64,000 nt of DNA from Dickeya oryzae (lineage in GTDB: Bacteria > Pseudomonadota > Gammaproteobacteria > Enterobacterales > Enterobacteriaceae). Position numbers and translations under genes: made by a program. Where the stretch lies: positions 54,638-118,637 of the forward strand of contig NZ_ML762925.1 in the NCBI RefSeq assembly GCF_009372235.1. Reading direction: 5' to 3'. Below are positions 35,378-42,307 of the stretch, piece after piece. Within the stretch, counting starts at the first letter, position 1. Every line of letters starts with the position of its first letter. The notes beneath the pieces are model-generated. The model had not been told where the DNA came from and ran no database searches. It saw nothing but the letters and a program-made list of their open reading frames with translations.

Positions 35378-35823
35378 GTACTGTCTCTGTCACTATCAAT
35401 GACCGCGAGCTGCGGCGCGGGTTGCGTGCGCTGGAGATAGCGGCAACCGACATGACCCCGGCGATGCGTAAAATTGCAGGCACGTTGCAGACGGAAACTG
35501 CACTGAATTTTGGCGATGAGGGGCGGCCGAAGTGGCTGGTGTCACTGGCCGCAGAAGACCGCAGTGGTCAGACGCTGAGAGAAACGGGCAGGCTGGCTGC
35601 GTCAGTATCGACAGACTATGATTCCAGTCATGCGACTATCGGCACCAATGTTGTCTATGCCGCTATCCATCAGTTTGGCGGCAAGACTGGCCGTAATGAG
35701 TCGGTCGCGTTACCTGCCCGCCCGTACCTGCCGATTGATGCCGACGGTGAGCTGCAACCTGAGACAGTCCGCTCGGTTCTCGATACGATACAGCGGCACC
35801 TTGAATCAGCGGCTCACGGTTGA
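35374..35823 (+). CDS. virion morphogenesis protein, G family
   Basis: A 149-residue protein of the Mu G / P2 tail-completion S-like family (HQFGG..., RPYLP near the C-terminus). Contributes to head-tail joining. Overlaps the previous gene by four bases and ends the first head block; a 194-bp gap with a promoter-like box follows. Confidence 0.87.
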   Translation: MSTVSVTINDRELRRGLRALEIAATDMTPAMRKIAGTLQTETALNFGDEGRPKWLVSLAAEDRSGQTLRETGRLAASVSTDYDSSHATIGTNVVYAAIHQFGGKTGRNESVALPARPYLPIDADGELQPETVRSVLDTIQRHLESAAHG

Positions 35824-35953
35824 TTTTTCGCATTGCCGGTACGCAGATGTGCTGCGTGCTGGCAATACGGGCTGAAAATCCTTTATAAAGCCTTTACAGG
35901 CTGGCTTTCTGCCCACCTCTCACCGCGCCATGCGGTAGTGTTTTCTAAACGCC

Positions 35954-36009
35954 ATTAAAATCCGTTTTTCTCACCATCGATGACACTGACCCTGTTTAAC
36001 GAAAACAGG
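35954..36009 (+). promoter_or_regulatory. putative late promoter B (PI position) with leader hairpin
   Basis: ATTAAAATCC (35954-35963) with -10-like TAAAAT, then a 7-bp hairpin CCTGTTT/AAACAGG (35991-35997 and 36003-36009) overlapping AGGA, the ribosome site of the protease gene. Mu has its PI promoter at the same gene. Confidence 0.58.
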
Positions 36010-36017
36010 ACGGTGTT

Positions 36018-37118
36018 ATGTCTTTACACATCTTCAAATCCGGCACCCATACCGACATGCACGGCACGACATTGCCGTTTACACCTGCTGATTTGGCTGC
36101 ATGTGCGGCGGCCTATGACCCGGCGGTGCATGAAGCGCCGATCGTGGTGGGCCATCCGAAAACGGATGACCCCGCCTATGGCTGGGTTGCGTCACTGTCA
36201 GCAACGGGCAGTGACCTGCTTGCCGAACCGGCGCAGGTTGACCCCCAGTTCGCTGAGCTGGTCACCGCCGGACGCTATAAAAAAATCTCCGCGTCGTTCT
36301 ATCTCCCGGACAGCCCGAACAACCCGAAACCGGGCGTGCTGTATTTGCGTCACGTCGGGTTTCTCGGCGCACAGCCGCCGTCCATCAAAGGGCTACGCTC
36401 TGCGGCGTTTGGTGAGCAGGAAACCGGCGTTGTTGAGTTCGCTGACTGGGGGCTGATGACCAGTGCCAGCCTGTTCAGCCGTTTGCGCGATTTCATCATC
36501 AGCAAGTTCGGTCTGGAAGACGCAGATGCTGTGTTGCCGCCGTGGCAACTGGATGCCCTGCGCGATGAAGCCAACCGTGACGACGCGAAAGTCCCCCCTG
36601 CGGTGTTTAGCGAACCGCCACATTTACCATCAAACGAGGATTCGACAGTGACAGAAGACGAAATTAAAGCGATGCAGGCAGAGAACGCCCGGCTGAAAGC
36701 CGACGCGGAAGCACGGGCGAAAGCGGATGCGCAGCGTCGTCAGGAAACCGTTCACACCAGCAATGCGACCTTTGCAGAAACCCTGGTGGCGAACGGCACA
36801 CTGGCACCGGCTGCACAGTCGGTGGTTGTCGCGCTGCTGGATGCGGTTTCAACGGGTGACAAGCCGATGGAGTTCTCCGAAGGCGACGTGACCCGACCGC
36901 TGGCGACAGCGTTCAAAGACCTGCTGAGTGGCGCTACGCCTGTTCTGCTGTTTGGTGAGAGCGCAACTAAGGTGCGTGTGCAAGACAACAATGCCGTACC
37001 TGTCGAAGCCGAGTTTGCCGAAGCCGACCCGGCACGGCTGGCTCTGCACAACAAAGCTAAGGCACTCGCTAAAGCTGAAGGCATCAGTTATGAAGCCGCA
37101 GTCTCACGCTGCCTGTAA
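36018..37118 (+). CDS. phage protease/scaffold, Mu I-like
   Basis: A 366-residue protein. The N-terminal ~200 residues are the Mu I-type capsid maturation protease (IVVGHPKTDDPAYGWV; KKISASFYL); the C-terminal part is a charged helical scaffold. A GTG with a good ribosome site at codon 211 would produce the scaffold alone. Cleaves scaffold and head proteins during procapsid maturation. Confidence 0.9.
   Translation: MSLHIFKSGTHTDMHGTTLPFTPADLAACAAAYDPAVHEAPIVVGHPKTDDPAYGWVASLSATGSDLLAEPAQVDPQFAELVTAGRYKKISASFYLPDSPNNPKPGVLYLRHVGFLGAQPPSIKGLRSAAFGEQETGVVEFADWGLMTSASLFSRLRDFIISKFGLEDADAVLPPWQLDALRDEANRDDAKVPPAVFSEPPHLPSNEDSTVTEDEIKAMQAENARLKADAEARAKADAQRRQETVHTSNATFAETLVANGTLAPAAQSVVVALLDAVSTGDKPMEFSEGDVTRPLATAFKDLLSGATPVLLFGESATKVRVQDNNAVPVEAEFAEADPARLALHNKAKALAKAEGISYEAAVSRCL
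36648..37118 (+). CDS. internal in-frame scaffold protein, Mu Z-like
   Basis: GTG at 36648, in frame with the protease gene, is preceded by GAGGA at 36636-36640 (7-base spacing). The product (156 residues) starts V/M-T-E-D-E-I-K and has an Ala/Glu/Lys/Arg coiled coil, as in scaffolds. Mu makes its scaffold Z from an internal start of gene I, and lambda does the same with Nu3 in C. Inferred from the start site and family precedent. Confidence 0.65.
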   Translation: MTEDEIKAMQAENARLKADAEARAKADAQRRQETVHTSNATFAETLVANGTLAPAAQSVVVALLDAVSTGDKPMEFSEGDVTRPLATAFKDLLSGATPVLLFGESATKVRVQDNNAVPVEAEFAEADPARLALHNKAKALAKAEGISYEAAVSRCL

Positions 37119-37131
37119 TTAAGGAAATGAT

Positions 37132-38067
37132 ATGTCTGACTATTTGAGAGGCAAACGCATCGTTGACCCGGTGTTGACATCAATCGCACGCGGGTATCGC
37201 AACGCTGCCTTTATTGGCGAAAACCTGTTTCCGGTCGTTCTGGCCGAGAAAGAAGGCATTATCGTGCCGCTTTTTGGTAAAGGGGCGTTCGTCGAGTACG
37301 ACACCGAGCGTGCCATCGGTGCGGAAAGCAATGTGCTGCTGCGCGAGAAATCCAGCTCGATGGATATCGTGCTGAACGAGCACGACCTGGCGGCACCGGT
37401 TGATTACCGTGAACAGGCGGAATCGCTGTTCAACGAAGAAACGAAAGCCGCCCGTCGGGCGACGAACGGTATCGACTTAAAGCGCGAGCTGTATGCGGCA
37501 CGCCTGGCGCAAGACCCGAAAATCTACCTCGACAAGTCAAAGAAATCACTCGCGGCAGCGGAGCGATGGGCGGGTGGTAAGGGCCAGCCCGTCACGTTGA
37601 TCGAAGAGGGCATTGAGGCGGTCAGAAACGCGATGGGCGTGCGTCCAAATGTGATGACACTCGGCGCAAGCGTCATGGCTGCGCTGCGCTATCACCCCGC
37701 TATCCAGGCACAGATCGAGGCCAATGAACGTAAACGCATCACCGAGCAGATCCTGGCAGATATTTTCAATATCGAGAAAGTGCTGGTCGGCGGCGCTGTC
37801 AGTTCCCCGGCTGTCGGGAAAGACCAGTCTGACATCTGGGGTGACTCACTGATGCTGCATTACGTCGCACCGGTTACCGCCGGGGCTGAAAGTGCGGACG
37901 AGAATGAACCCTCGTTCGGCTACACCTTCCGCCGCCGTGGTATGCCGGTTGTCGATAAATACCCCGGCGCGGGCGGCAAAGTGAATTACTGCCGGTATAC
38001 CGATATCTACAAAGTCGCCGTGGTCGGCGGCGACGCCGGGTATCTGCTTACCAACATCCTGAAATAA
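37132..38067 (+). CDS. major capsid protein
   Basis: A 311-residue capsid protein, encoded directly after the protease/scaffold gene. The conserved parts (GENLFPVV..., TLGASVMAALRYHP, C-terminal YTDIYKVAVVGGDAGYLLTN) match the T/E-type capsid proteins of BcepMu-like phages. Forms the HK97-fold shell. Confidence 0.87.
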   Translation: MSDYLRGKRIVDPVLTSIARGYRNAAFIGENLFPVVLAEKEGIIVPLFGKGAFVEYDTERAIGAESNVLLREKSSSMDIVLNEHDLAAPVDYREQAESLFNEETKAARRATNGIDLKRELYAARLAQDPKIYLDKSKKSLAAAERWAGGKGQPVTLIEEGIEAVRNAMGVRPNVMTLGASVMAALRYHPAIQAQIEANERKRITEQILADIFNIEKVLVGGAVSSPAVGKDQSDIWGDSLMLHYVAPVTAGAESADENEPSFGYTFRRRGMPVVDKYPGAGGKVNYCRYTDIYKVAVVGGDAGYLLTNILK

Positions 38068-38077
38068 CGGGGGCATC

Positions 38078-38434
38078 ATGAGTGCAACACAGCAACCTAT
38101 TCTGGCCACCACCATCGTGGCCTCCGCCGCGCTGACCGCACAGCGTTTTGTCGGGGCAGATAATGCCCCGTGTGCTGCCGGTGCTATTGCACTCGGTGTG
38201 GCTGAGGTGGACGGTGATGCAGATACGGCAATACCGGTCAATGTGCTGGGGATTATTGCCGTTGAAGCGGGGGCGGCTATCGCACGCGGCCAGGCTGTCC
38301 AGTCCGACGCCAGCGCCCGTGCCATCCCACAAGTCGCTGCTGCCGGTGAAACGCCTGCCGGTGTATCGAACGGCATCGCACTGGATGCGGCGACCGCCGA
38401 GGGTGACATCATCCGTATCCTGCGCGGGGTGTGA
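38078..38434 (+). CDS. capsid decoration protein, DUF2190-like
   Basis: A 118-residue Ala/Val/Gly-rich beta protein, typical of DUF2190 head decoration (cement) proteins encoded after the major capsid gene. Probably stabilises the filled head. Confidence 0.75.
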   Translation: MSATQQPILATTIVASAALTAQRFVGADNAPCAAGAIALGVAEVDGDADTAIPVNVLGIIAVEAGAAIARGQAVQSDASARAIPQVAAAGETPAGVSNGIALDAATAEGDIIRILRGV

Positions 38435-38435
38435 C

Positions 38436-38894
38436 ATGTACTGCACCCTGACGGATTTGATTGAGCAAGTCCCGGAACAGACGCTGATTCAGTTGACCAA
38501 TGACGAGATGGCTACTGGCTCCATGTACGGTGAAACGTTGCCAGTGAATACCGCAGTCATTGACAGTGCTATCCGCTATGCCGATGAGCTGATCGACGCC
38601 CATCTGCGCGGGCGTTTCACCCTGCCGCTGGTCGAAGTCCCAACAGTGCTGCGCGACATAGCTGTGACGCTGACGCGCTACCGGCTGTATGCCCGGCGGG
38701 CGGAAGGTGCTATGCCTGACCTGGTGAAAGATGATTACAAAACGGCACTGAAACAGCTTGAGCAGATACGTGATGCAAAGTTGACGCTCGGGTTGCAGTC
38801 AACCGGCACCGATGCACCAGAGCGTGGGGAATTCAGGGTGCGTGGGCGTCAGCCCACGTTTGGCGGGCGCAACGGCTCACTGGATAAATTCTGA
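38436..38894 (+). CDS. Gp36/DUF1320 head-tail connector
   Basis: A 152-residue helical DUF1320 protein (DEMATGS...DSAIRYADELIDAHLRGRF). ATG 38436 lies one base after the previous stop. Likely head completion or connector protein. Confidence 0.87.
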   Translation: MYCTLTDLIEQVPEQTLIQLTNDEMATGSMYGETLPVNTAVIDSAIRYADELIDAHLRGRFTLPLVEVPTVLRDIAVTLTRYRLYARRAEGAMPDLVKDDYKTALKQLEQIRDAKLTLGLQSTGTDAPERGEFRVRGRQPTFGGRNGSLDKF

Positions 38895-39361
38895 TGGACG
38901 TTTCACCGATTGTGGATGCCGTGGTATCCCGGCTGCGCGAAAAACTGCCCACATTGCACATTGAGTATTTCCCGGAAAAACCGGCGGACTACCGGCTTAA
39001 CCATCCTACCGGGGCGGTTCTTGTGAGCTACGCCGGTTCCAGGTTCGGCAAGCCGGAAGATATCGGTGCGATGTTGCAAGCACAGACAGTGACGTTTAAC
39101 GCCACTGTGGTGTTCCGCCAGTTGAATGGTCGCCAGGGCGCAGTAGCCGTGCTCGATGTATTACGGCGTGTGCTATGCGGTTACAAGCCGCCGGGTTGCA
39201 ACCGTAAAATCTGGCTGGTGCGGGATGTGTTTATCGGCAACGTCGCGGGGTTGTGGCAGTACGCACTCGATTTTGCGACCGAAGCCGTACTGATTGAAGA
39301 CACCGATCTCCCTGACGGGCCGTTACTGGCGGGGATTGAAACAGAGGAACAGGACGAATGA
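38894..39361 (+). CDS. Gp37/DUF1834 tail completion protein
   Basis: A 155-residue DUF1834 protein, coupled to the previous gene (TGATG). In Mu, Gp37 lies between the connector and the sheath genes and is thought to finish the tail or join it to the head. Confidence 0.85.
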   Translation: MDVSPIVDAVVSRLREKLPTLHIEYFPEKPADYRLNHPTGAVLVSYAGSRFGKPEDIGAMLQAQTVTFNATVVFRQLNGRQGAVAVLDVLRRVLCGYKPPGCNRKIWLVRDVFIGNVAGLWQYALDFATEAVLIEDTDLPDGPLLAGIETEEQDE

Positions 39362-39582
39362 AAAACTATCGCTACACCGGCCCGGCGTCAGGCGTCACGC
39401 TGGCCGACGGTACGGAAGTGCTGCTGTGGCCCGGCAAAGACGTCTCGCTGCCGCAGGATAACGACTATGTGAAAACGCTGGTCGCATTGCAGCACCTGAC
39501 ACCGATTGATGACCAACCTGTCGCACTGGCTAAAAACCGGCAGGCAGACAAGACAAAAGACGAGGTGAACAGTGGCAGCTAA
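39358..39582 (+). CDS. Gp38-like small protein
   Basis: A 74-residue protein with a small beta domain (YTGPASGVTLADGTEVLLWPG). Corresponds to the small gene before the sheath gene in Mu-like phages. Function unknown. Confidence 0.75.
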   Translation: MKNYRYTGPASGVTLADGTEVLLWPGKDVSLPQDNDYVKTLVALQHLTPIDDQPVALAKNRQADKTKDEVNSGS

Positions 39583-40993
39583 CTATCTGCACGGCGTGGA
39601 AACTACCGAAGTTGAAACCGGCGCTCGCGTCGTCAAAGCCGTAAAATCCGCCGTGATTGGGCTGATTGGCACTGCACCACTGGGACCGGTCAATACCGTC
39701 ACGCTGTGCACGTCTGATACCGCTGCCGCGAAATTCGGCAGTCAGTTGACAGGGTTCACGATACCCCAGGCGCTGGATGCCATTTACGACCACGCAGCAG
39801 GCACGGTGTTAGTTATCAACGTGCTCGACCCGGCAGTGCATAAAACGCATGTTGATAATGAACAAGTCACATTCGACAGCAGCGGCTCGGCAACGCTTAC
39901 TAATCCTGTTGTGGCCAGTCTTGTGCTGAAGAAAGACGCCGGTTCTGCACCGTATGTACTCGATACGGATTACACGCTGGATCAACAGACGGGCGTCATT
40001 ACACGGTTGAATAAAGCCATCGACACGGCGCTGGCCAGTTACGACTATGCCGACCCGACGAAAGTGACCGCCGCTGACATCATCGGTGCAGTCAATGCAG
40101 CGGGAAATCGTACCGGTATGAAGCTGTTGCACGATACCTATAACCAGTTCGGTTTCTTCGCCAAAATTCTGCTGGCACCTGTTTACTGCACACAGAACAG
40201 TATCCGCGTCGAGCTGCAAGCACTGGCAGAGAAACTGGGGGCGATGGCATATGTGGATGCGCCGATTGGCACGACCTATGAGCAGGCGATCTCTGGTCGC
40301 GGCCCCGCTGGCACCATCAATTTCAACACCGGTTCTGCGCGGGTCAGACTGTTTTATCCGCACGTCAAAGTGTACGACGCGGCATCTAACAGCGAACGGC
40401 TGGAGCCACTGAGCCAGCGTGCTGCCGGGTTACGCGCCAAGGTTGACCTGGAAAAAGGCTTTTGGTGGTCATCGTCGAATCAGGAGATCCTGGGCATTAC
40501 CGGCGTTGAGCGACAATTGTCAGCGATGATTGATGACCCGAGCTGTGAAGTGAACCTGCTGAACGAGCAAGGTATCACGACAGTATTCAATTCCTATGGT
40601 ACAGGGTTGCGCCTGTGGGGGAACCGGTCGGCAGCCTGGCCAACCGTCACGCACATGAAGAACTTTGAGAACGTGCGCCGGACGGCAGATGTGATCAACG
40701 AGTCGATTCGGTATTTCAGTCTGCAATATATCGACATGCCAATCACACAGGCGCTTATCGACGCGCTGACCGAATCGGTAAACGCCTATGGCCGTAAGCT
40801 GATTGGTGACGGCGCATTGCTGGGATTCAAATGCTGGTATGACTCGACCCGCAACGAGGAAACCGAGCTGTCAGCCGGGCATCTGTTACTCAGCTATAAG
40901 TTCACACCGCCGCCCCCGCTCGAACGCCTGACGTTCGAGACGGAGATCACCTCTGAATACCTGGCAAACCTGACATCCGGGAGTGACAGCTAA
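39572..40993 (+). CDS. contractile tail sheath protein, L
   Basis: A 473-residue sheath protein with the family N-terminus (GVETTEVETGARVVKAVKSAVIGLIGTAP) and C-terminal domain (RYFSLQYIDMPITQALIDALTESVNAYG). Polymerises round the tube and contracts on injection. Shows that the phage is a myovirus. Confidence 0.93.
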   Translation: MAANYLHGVETTEVETGARVVKAVKSAVIGLIGTAPLGPVNTVTLCTSDTAAAKFGSQLTGFTIPQALDAIYDHAAGTVLVINVLDPAVHKTHVDNEQVTFDSSGSATLTNPVVASLVLKKDAGSAPYVLDTDYTLDQQTGVITRLNKAIDTALASYDYADPTKVTAADIIGAVNAAGNRTGMKLLHDTYNQFGFFAKILLAPVYCTQNSIRVELQALAEKLGAMAYVDAPIGTTYEQAISGRGPAGTINFNTGSARVRLFYPHVKVYDAASNSERLEPLSQRAAGLRAKVDLEKGFWWSSSNQEILGITGVERQLSAMIDDPSCEVNLLNEQGITTVFNSYGTGLRLWGNRSAAWPTVTHMKNFENVRRTADVINESIRYFSLQYIDMPITQALIDALTESVNAYGRKLIGDGALLGFKCWYDSTRNEETELSAGHLLLSYKFTPPPPLERLTFETEITSEYLANLTSGSDS

Positions 40994-41514
40994 TGGCCAA
41001 AATAGAAGTTAACCGCATTACTAATGCGAACATCTACCTGAACGGCACGAACCTACTAGGCCGCGCCGAAGAAGTGAAATTGCCTGACGTCACCATGACC
41101 ATGCAAGAGCACAAGGCGCTGGGGATGGTGGGCAAAGTCGAGCTGCCGTCCGGGTTCGACAAGCTGGAGGGTGAAATCAAGTGGAACAGCTTCTATCGTG
41201 ACGCGATGCTGTCCGCTGCCAATCCGTACAGTTCGTTATCGTTACAGTGCCGCTCTAGCGTTGAGCGTTACAGTAGCCAGGGGCGCATTGATGAAGTGGC
41301 GCTGGTCACCTATCTGACCATCATGTTTAAGAAGAACCCGCTGGGGACGTTCAAACAGCATGAGAATGCGGAATTCAGCAGCAGCTTTACGTGTACCTAC
41401 ATTAAGCAGGTATTGGACGGTGAAGAATTGCTGGAGCTGGATTACCTGGCGAATATCTTCAGGGTCGGCGGCGTTGATCAACTGACTGATTACCGCATAA
41501 ATATTGGCGGTTAA
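40993..41514 (+). CDS. tail tube protein, M
   Basis: A 173-residue P2 FII/Mu M-type tube protein. Shares one base with the sheath stop codon. Forms the inner DNA channel. Confidence 0.9.
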   Translation: MAKIEVNRITNANIYLNGTNLLGRAEEVKLPDVTMTMQEHKALGMVGKVELPSGFDKLEGEIKWNSFYRDAMLSAANPYSSLSLQCRSSVERYSSQGRIDEVALVTYLTIMFKKNPLGTFKQHENAEFSSSFTCTYIKQVLDGEELLELDYLANIFRVGGVDQLTDYRINIGG

Positions 41515-41530
41515 ATAGTTAATAAATCCC

Positions 41531-41589
41531 TTTAATATCCGCTCCATCCCTCTCACGCAATACTGCTCCTGAACCCCATTCAGGAGCAG
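41531..41589 (+). promoter_or_regulatory. putative late promoter C with RBS hairpin
   Basis: TTTAATATCC (41531-41540) with -10-like TAATAT, then a perfect 10-bp hairpin (41563-41572 with 41580-41589, 7-base loop) that includes AGGAG, the ribosome site for the tail chaperone gene at 41593. Confidence 0.58.
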
Positions 41590-41592
41590 ATC

Positions 41593-41931
41593 ATGACCGA
41601 CGTATCAACCGATAAAACCGACATTTTCACACTGTCCGTTCCCTATACCACCGCTGCCGGTGCCACCATTGAGACCATTACGTTACAGCGTCTCAAGGTT
41701 AAAGACCTGAAAGCCATTCGCAGCATCAGCAAAAAATCTGATGACTGGGATGATTTGCTGCTGACTCGTTCTGCCGGTCTGGTGCCGGAAGATCTGGACT
41801 CTATGGACCTGGGTGATTACCTGGCGCTTCAAAAACGATTTCAGAAAATTATTGGGGTGGCTGCACCATCCGAAAGTGATGATGGACGCACTGGGGATGC
41901 TGGCGAGATGGTGGCGGTGGCAGCCGAGTGA
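41593..41931 (+). CDS. tail assembly chaperone, Gp41 family
   Basis: A 112-residue Gp41-like protein (TLQRLKVKDLKAI, SAGLVPEDLDSMDLGDYLALQ). In long-tailed phages this protein and a frameshifted longer form load onto the tape measure. The following small frame overlaps it, as expected for that arrangement. Confidence 0.88.
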   Translation: MTDVSTDKTDIFTLSVPYTTAAGATIETITLQRLKVKDLKAIRSISKKSDDWDDLLLTRSAGLVPEDLDSMDLGDYLALQKRFQKIIGVAAPSESDDGRTGDAGEMVAVAAE

Positions 41932-42016
41932 GCTGGACGCGCTGCCGATAGACGAACTGGAAACCTGGCTGGATATCGCCAGTGAGCAAATCAGACGTGA
42001 GAACGGCGACGATTAA
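41879..42016 (+). CDS. Gp42/GpE'-like tail chaperone extension
   Basis: A 45-codon frame (+1, equivalent to -2) overlapping the end of the Gp41 gene. Its W-x-P-S-E-L-x-A-L-x-x-x-E-L core matches the extension part of P2 E+E' and similar chaperones. There is an ATG-ATG at 41879, but only a weak ribosome site. The frame is open further upstream (41813), so a ribosomal frameshift product fused to Gp41 is more likely than free initiation. Where the slip happens is not certain; GGGG at 41854-41857 is one candidate. Confidence 0.6.
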   Translation: MMDALGMLARWWRWQPSELDALPIDELETWLDIASEQIRRENGDD

Positions 42017-42266
42017 AACGGCTGACCAGTGCGCCGACACCGGCAAACACAACAGCTAATAACATGATGGCGGGTTGCAGGATAAATGTGGCCAACACCA
42101 GGGCAAACGTTAATAACACCGCACCCCCGCCAATCATCAACACCCAGACCAGCGGATCATTGCTGGTGTTGACTGCGTAGATGGTCAGCTTCACCAGCAG
42201 ATAGGCATACACGCTGCCAATCGCTGTGACCAGCACCCCCTTCAATAGCGTCAGCGCGTTTTCCAT
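41991..42266 (-). CDS. small membrane protein on the opposite strand of the tail operon
   Basis: A 91-residue protein with about three membrane helices (roughly 5-30, 38-60, 62-82) and a basic C-terminus (SRFNRRRSHV). It fills an otherwise empty gap between the chaperone and tape-measure genes and is the only leftward gene in the late block. Ribosome site weak. Its orientation suggests expression independent of the late programme, for example in the lysogen. Superinfection exclusion is a guess. Confidence 0.55.
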   Translation of the reverse strand: MENALTLLKGVLVTAIGSVYAYLLVKLTIYAVNTSNDPLVWVLMIGGGAVLLTFALVLATFILQPAIMLLAVVFAGVGALVSRFNRRRSHV

Positions 42267-42307
42267 ATCTGTAATCCCGTATCAACTGAATAAATGGAGT
42301 GTAGACG

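Noticed and set aside
35980..36456. Long reading frame overlapping the protease gene
   Set aside because: Out-of-frame shadow of the Mu I-like gene, with low-quality composition and no ribosome site.
28480..41531. GCGGT half-sites 20-26 bp upstream of three of the late promoter boxes, as Mor-binding sites
   Set aside because: Spacing varies and the fourth box lacks it, so not convincing.
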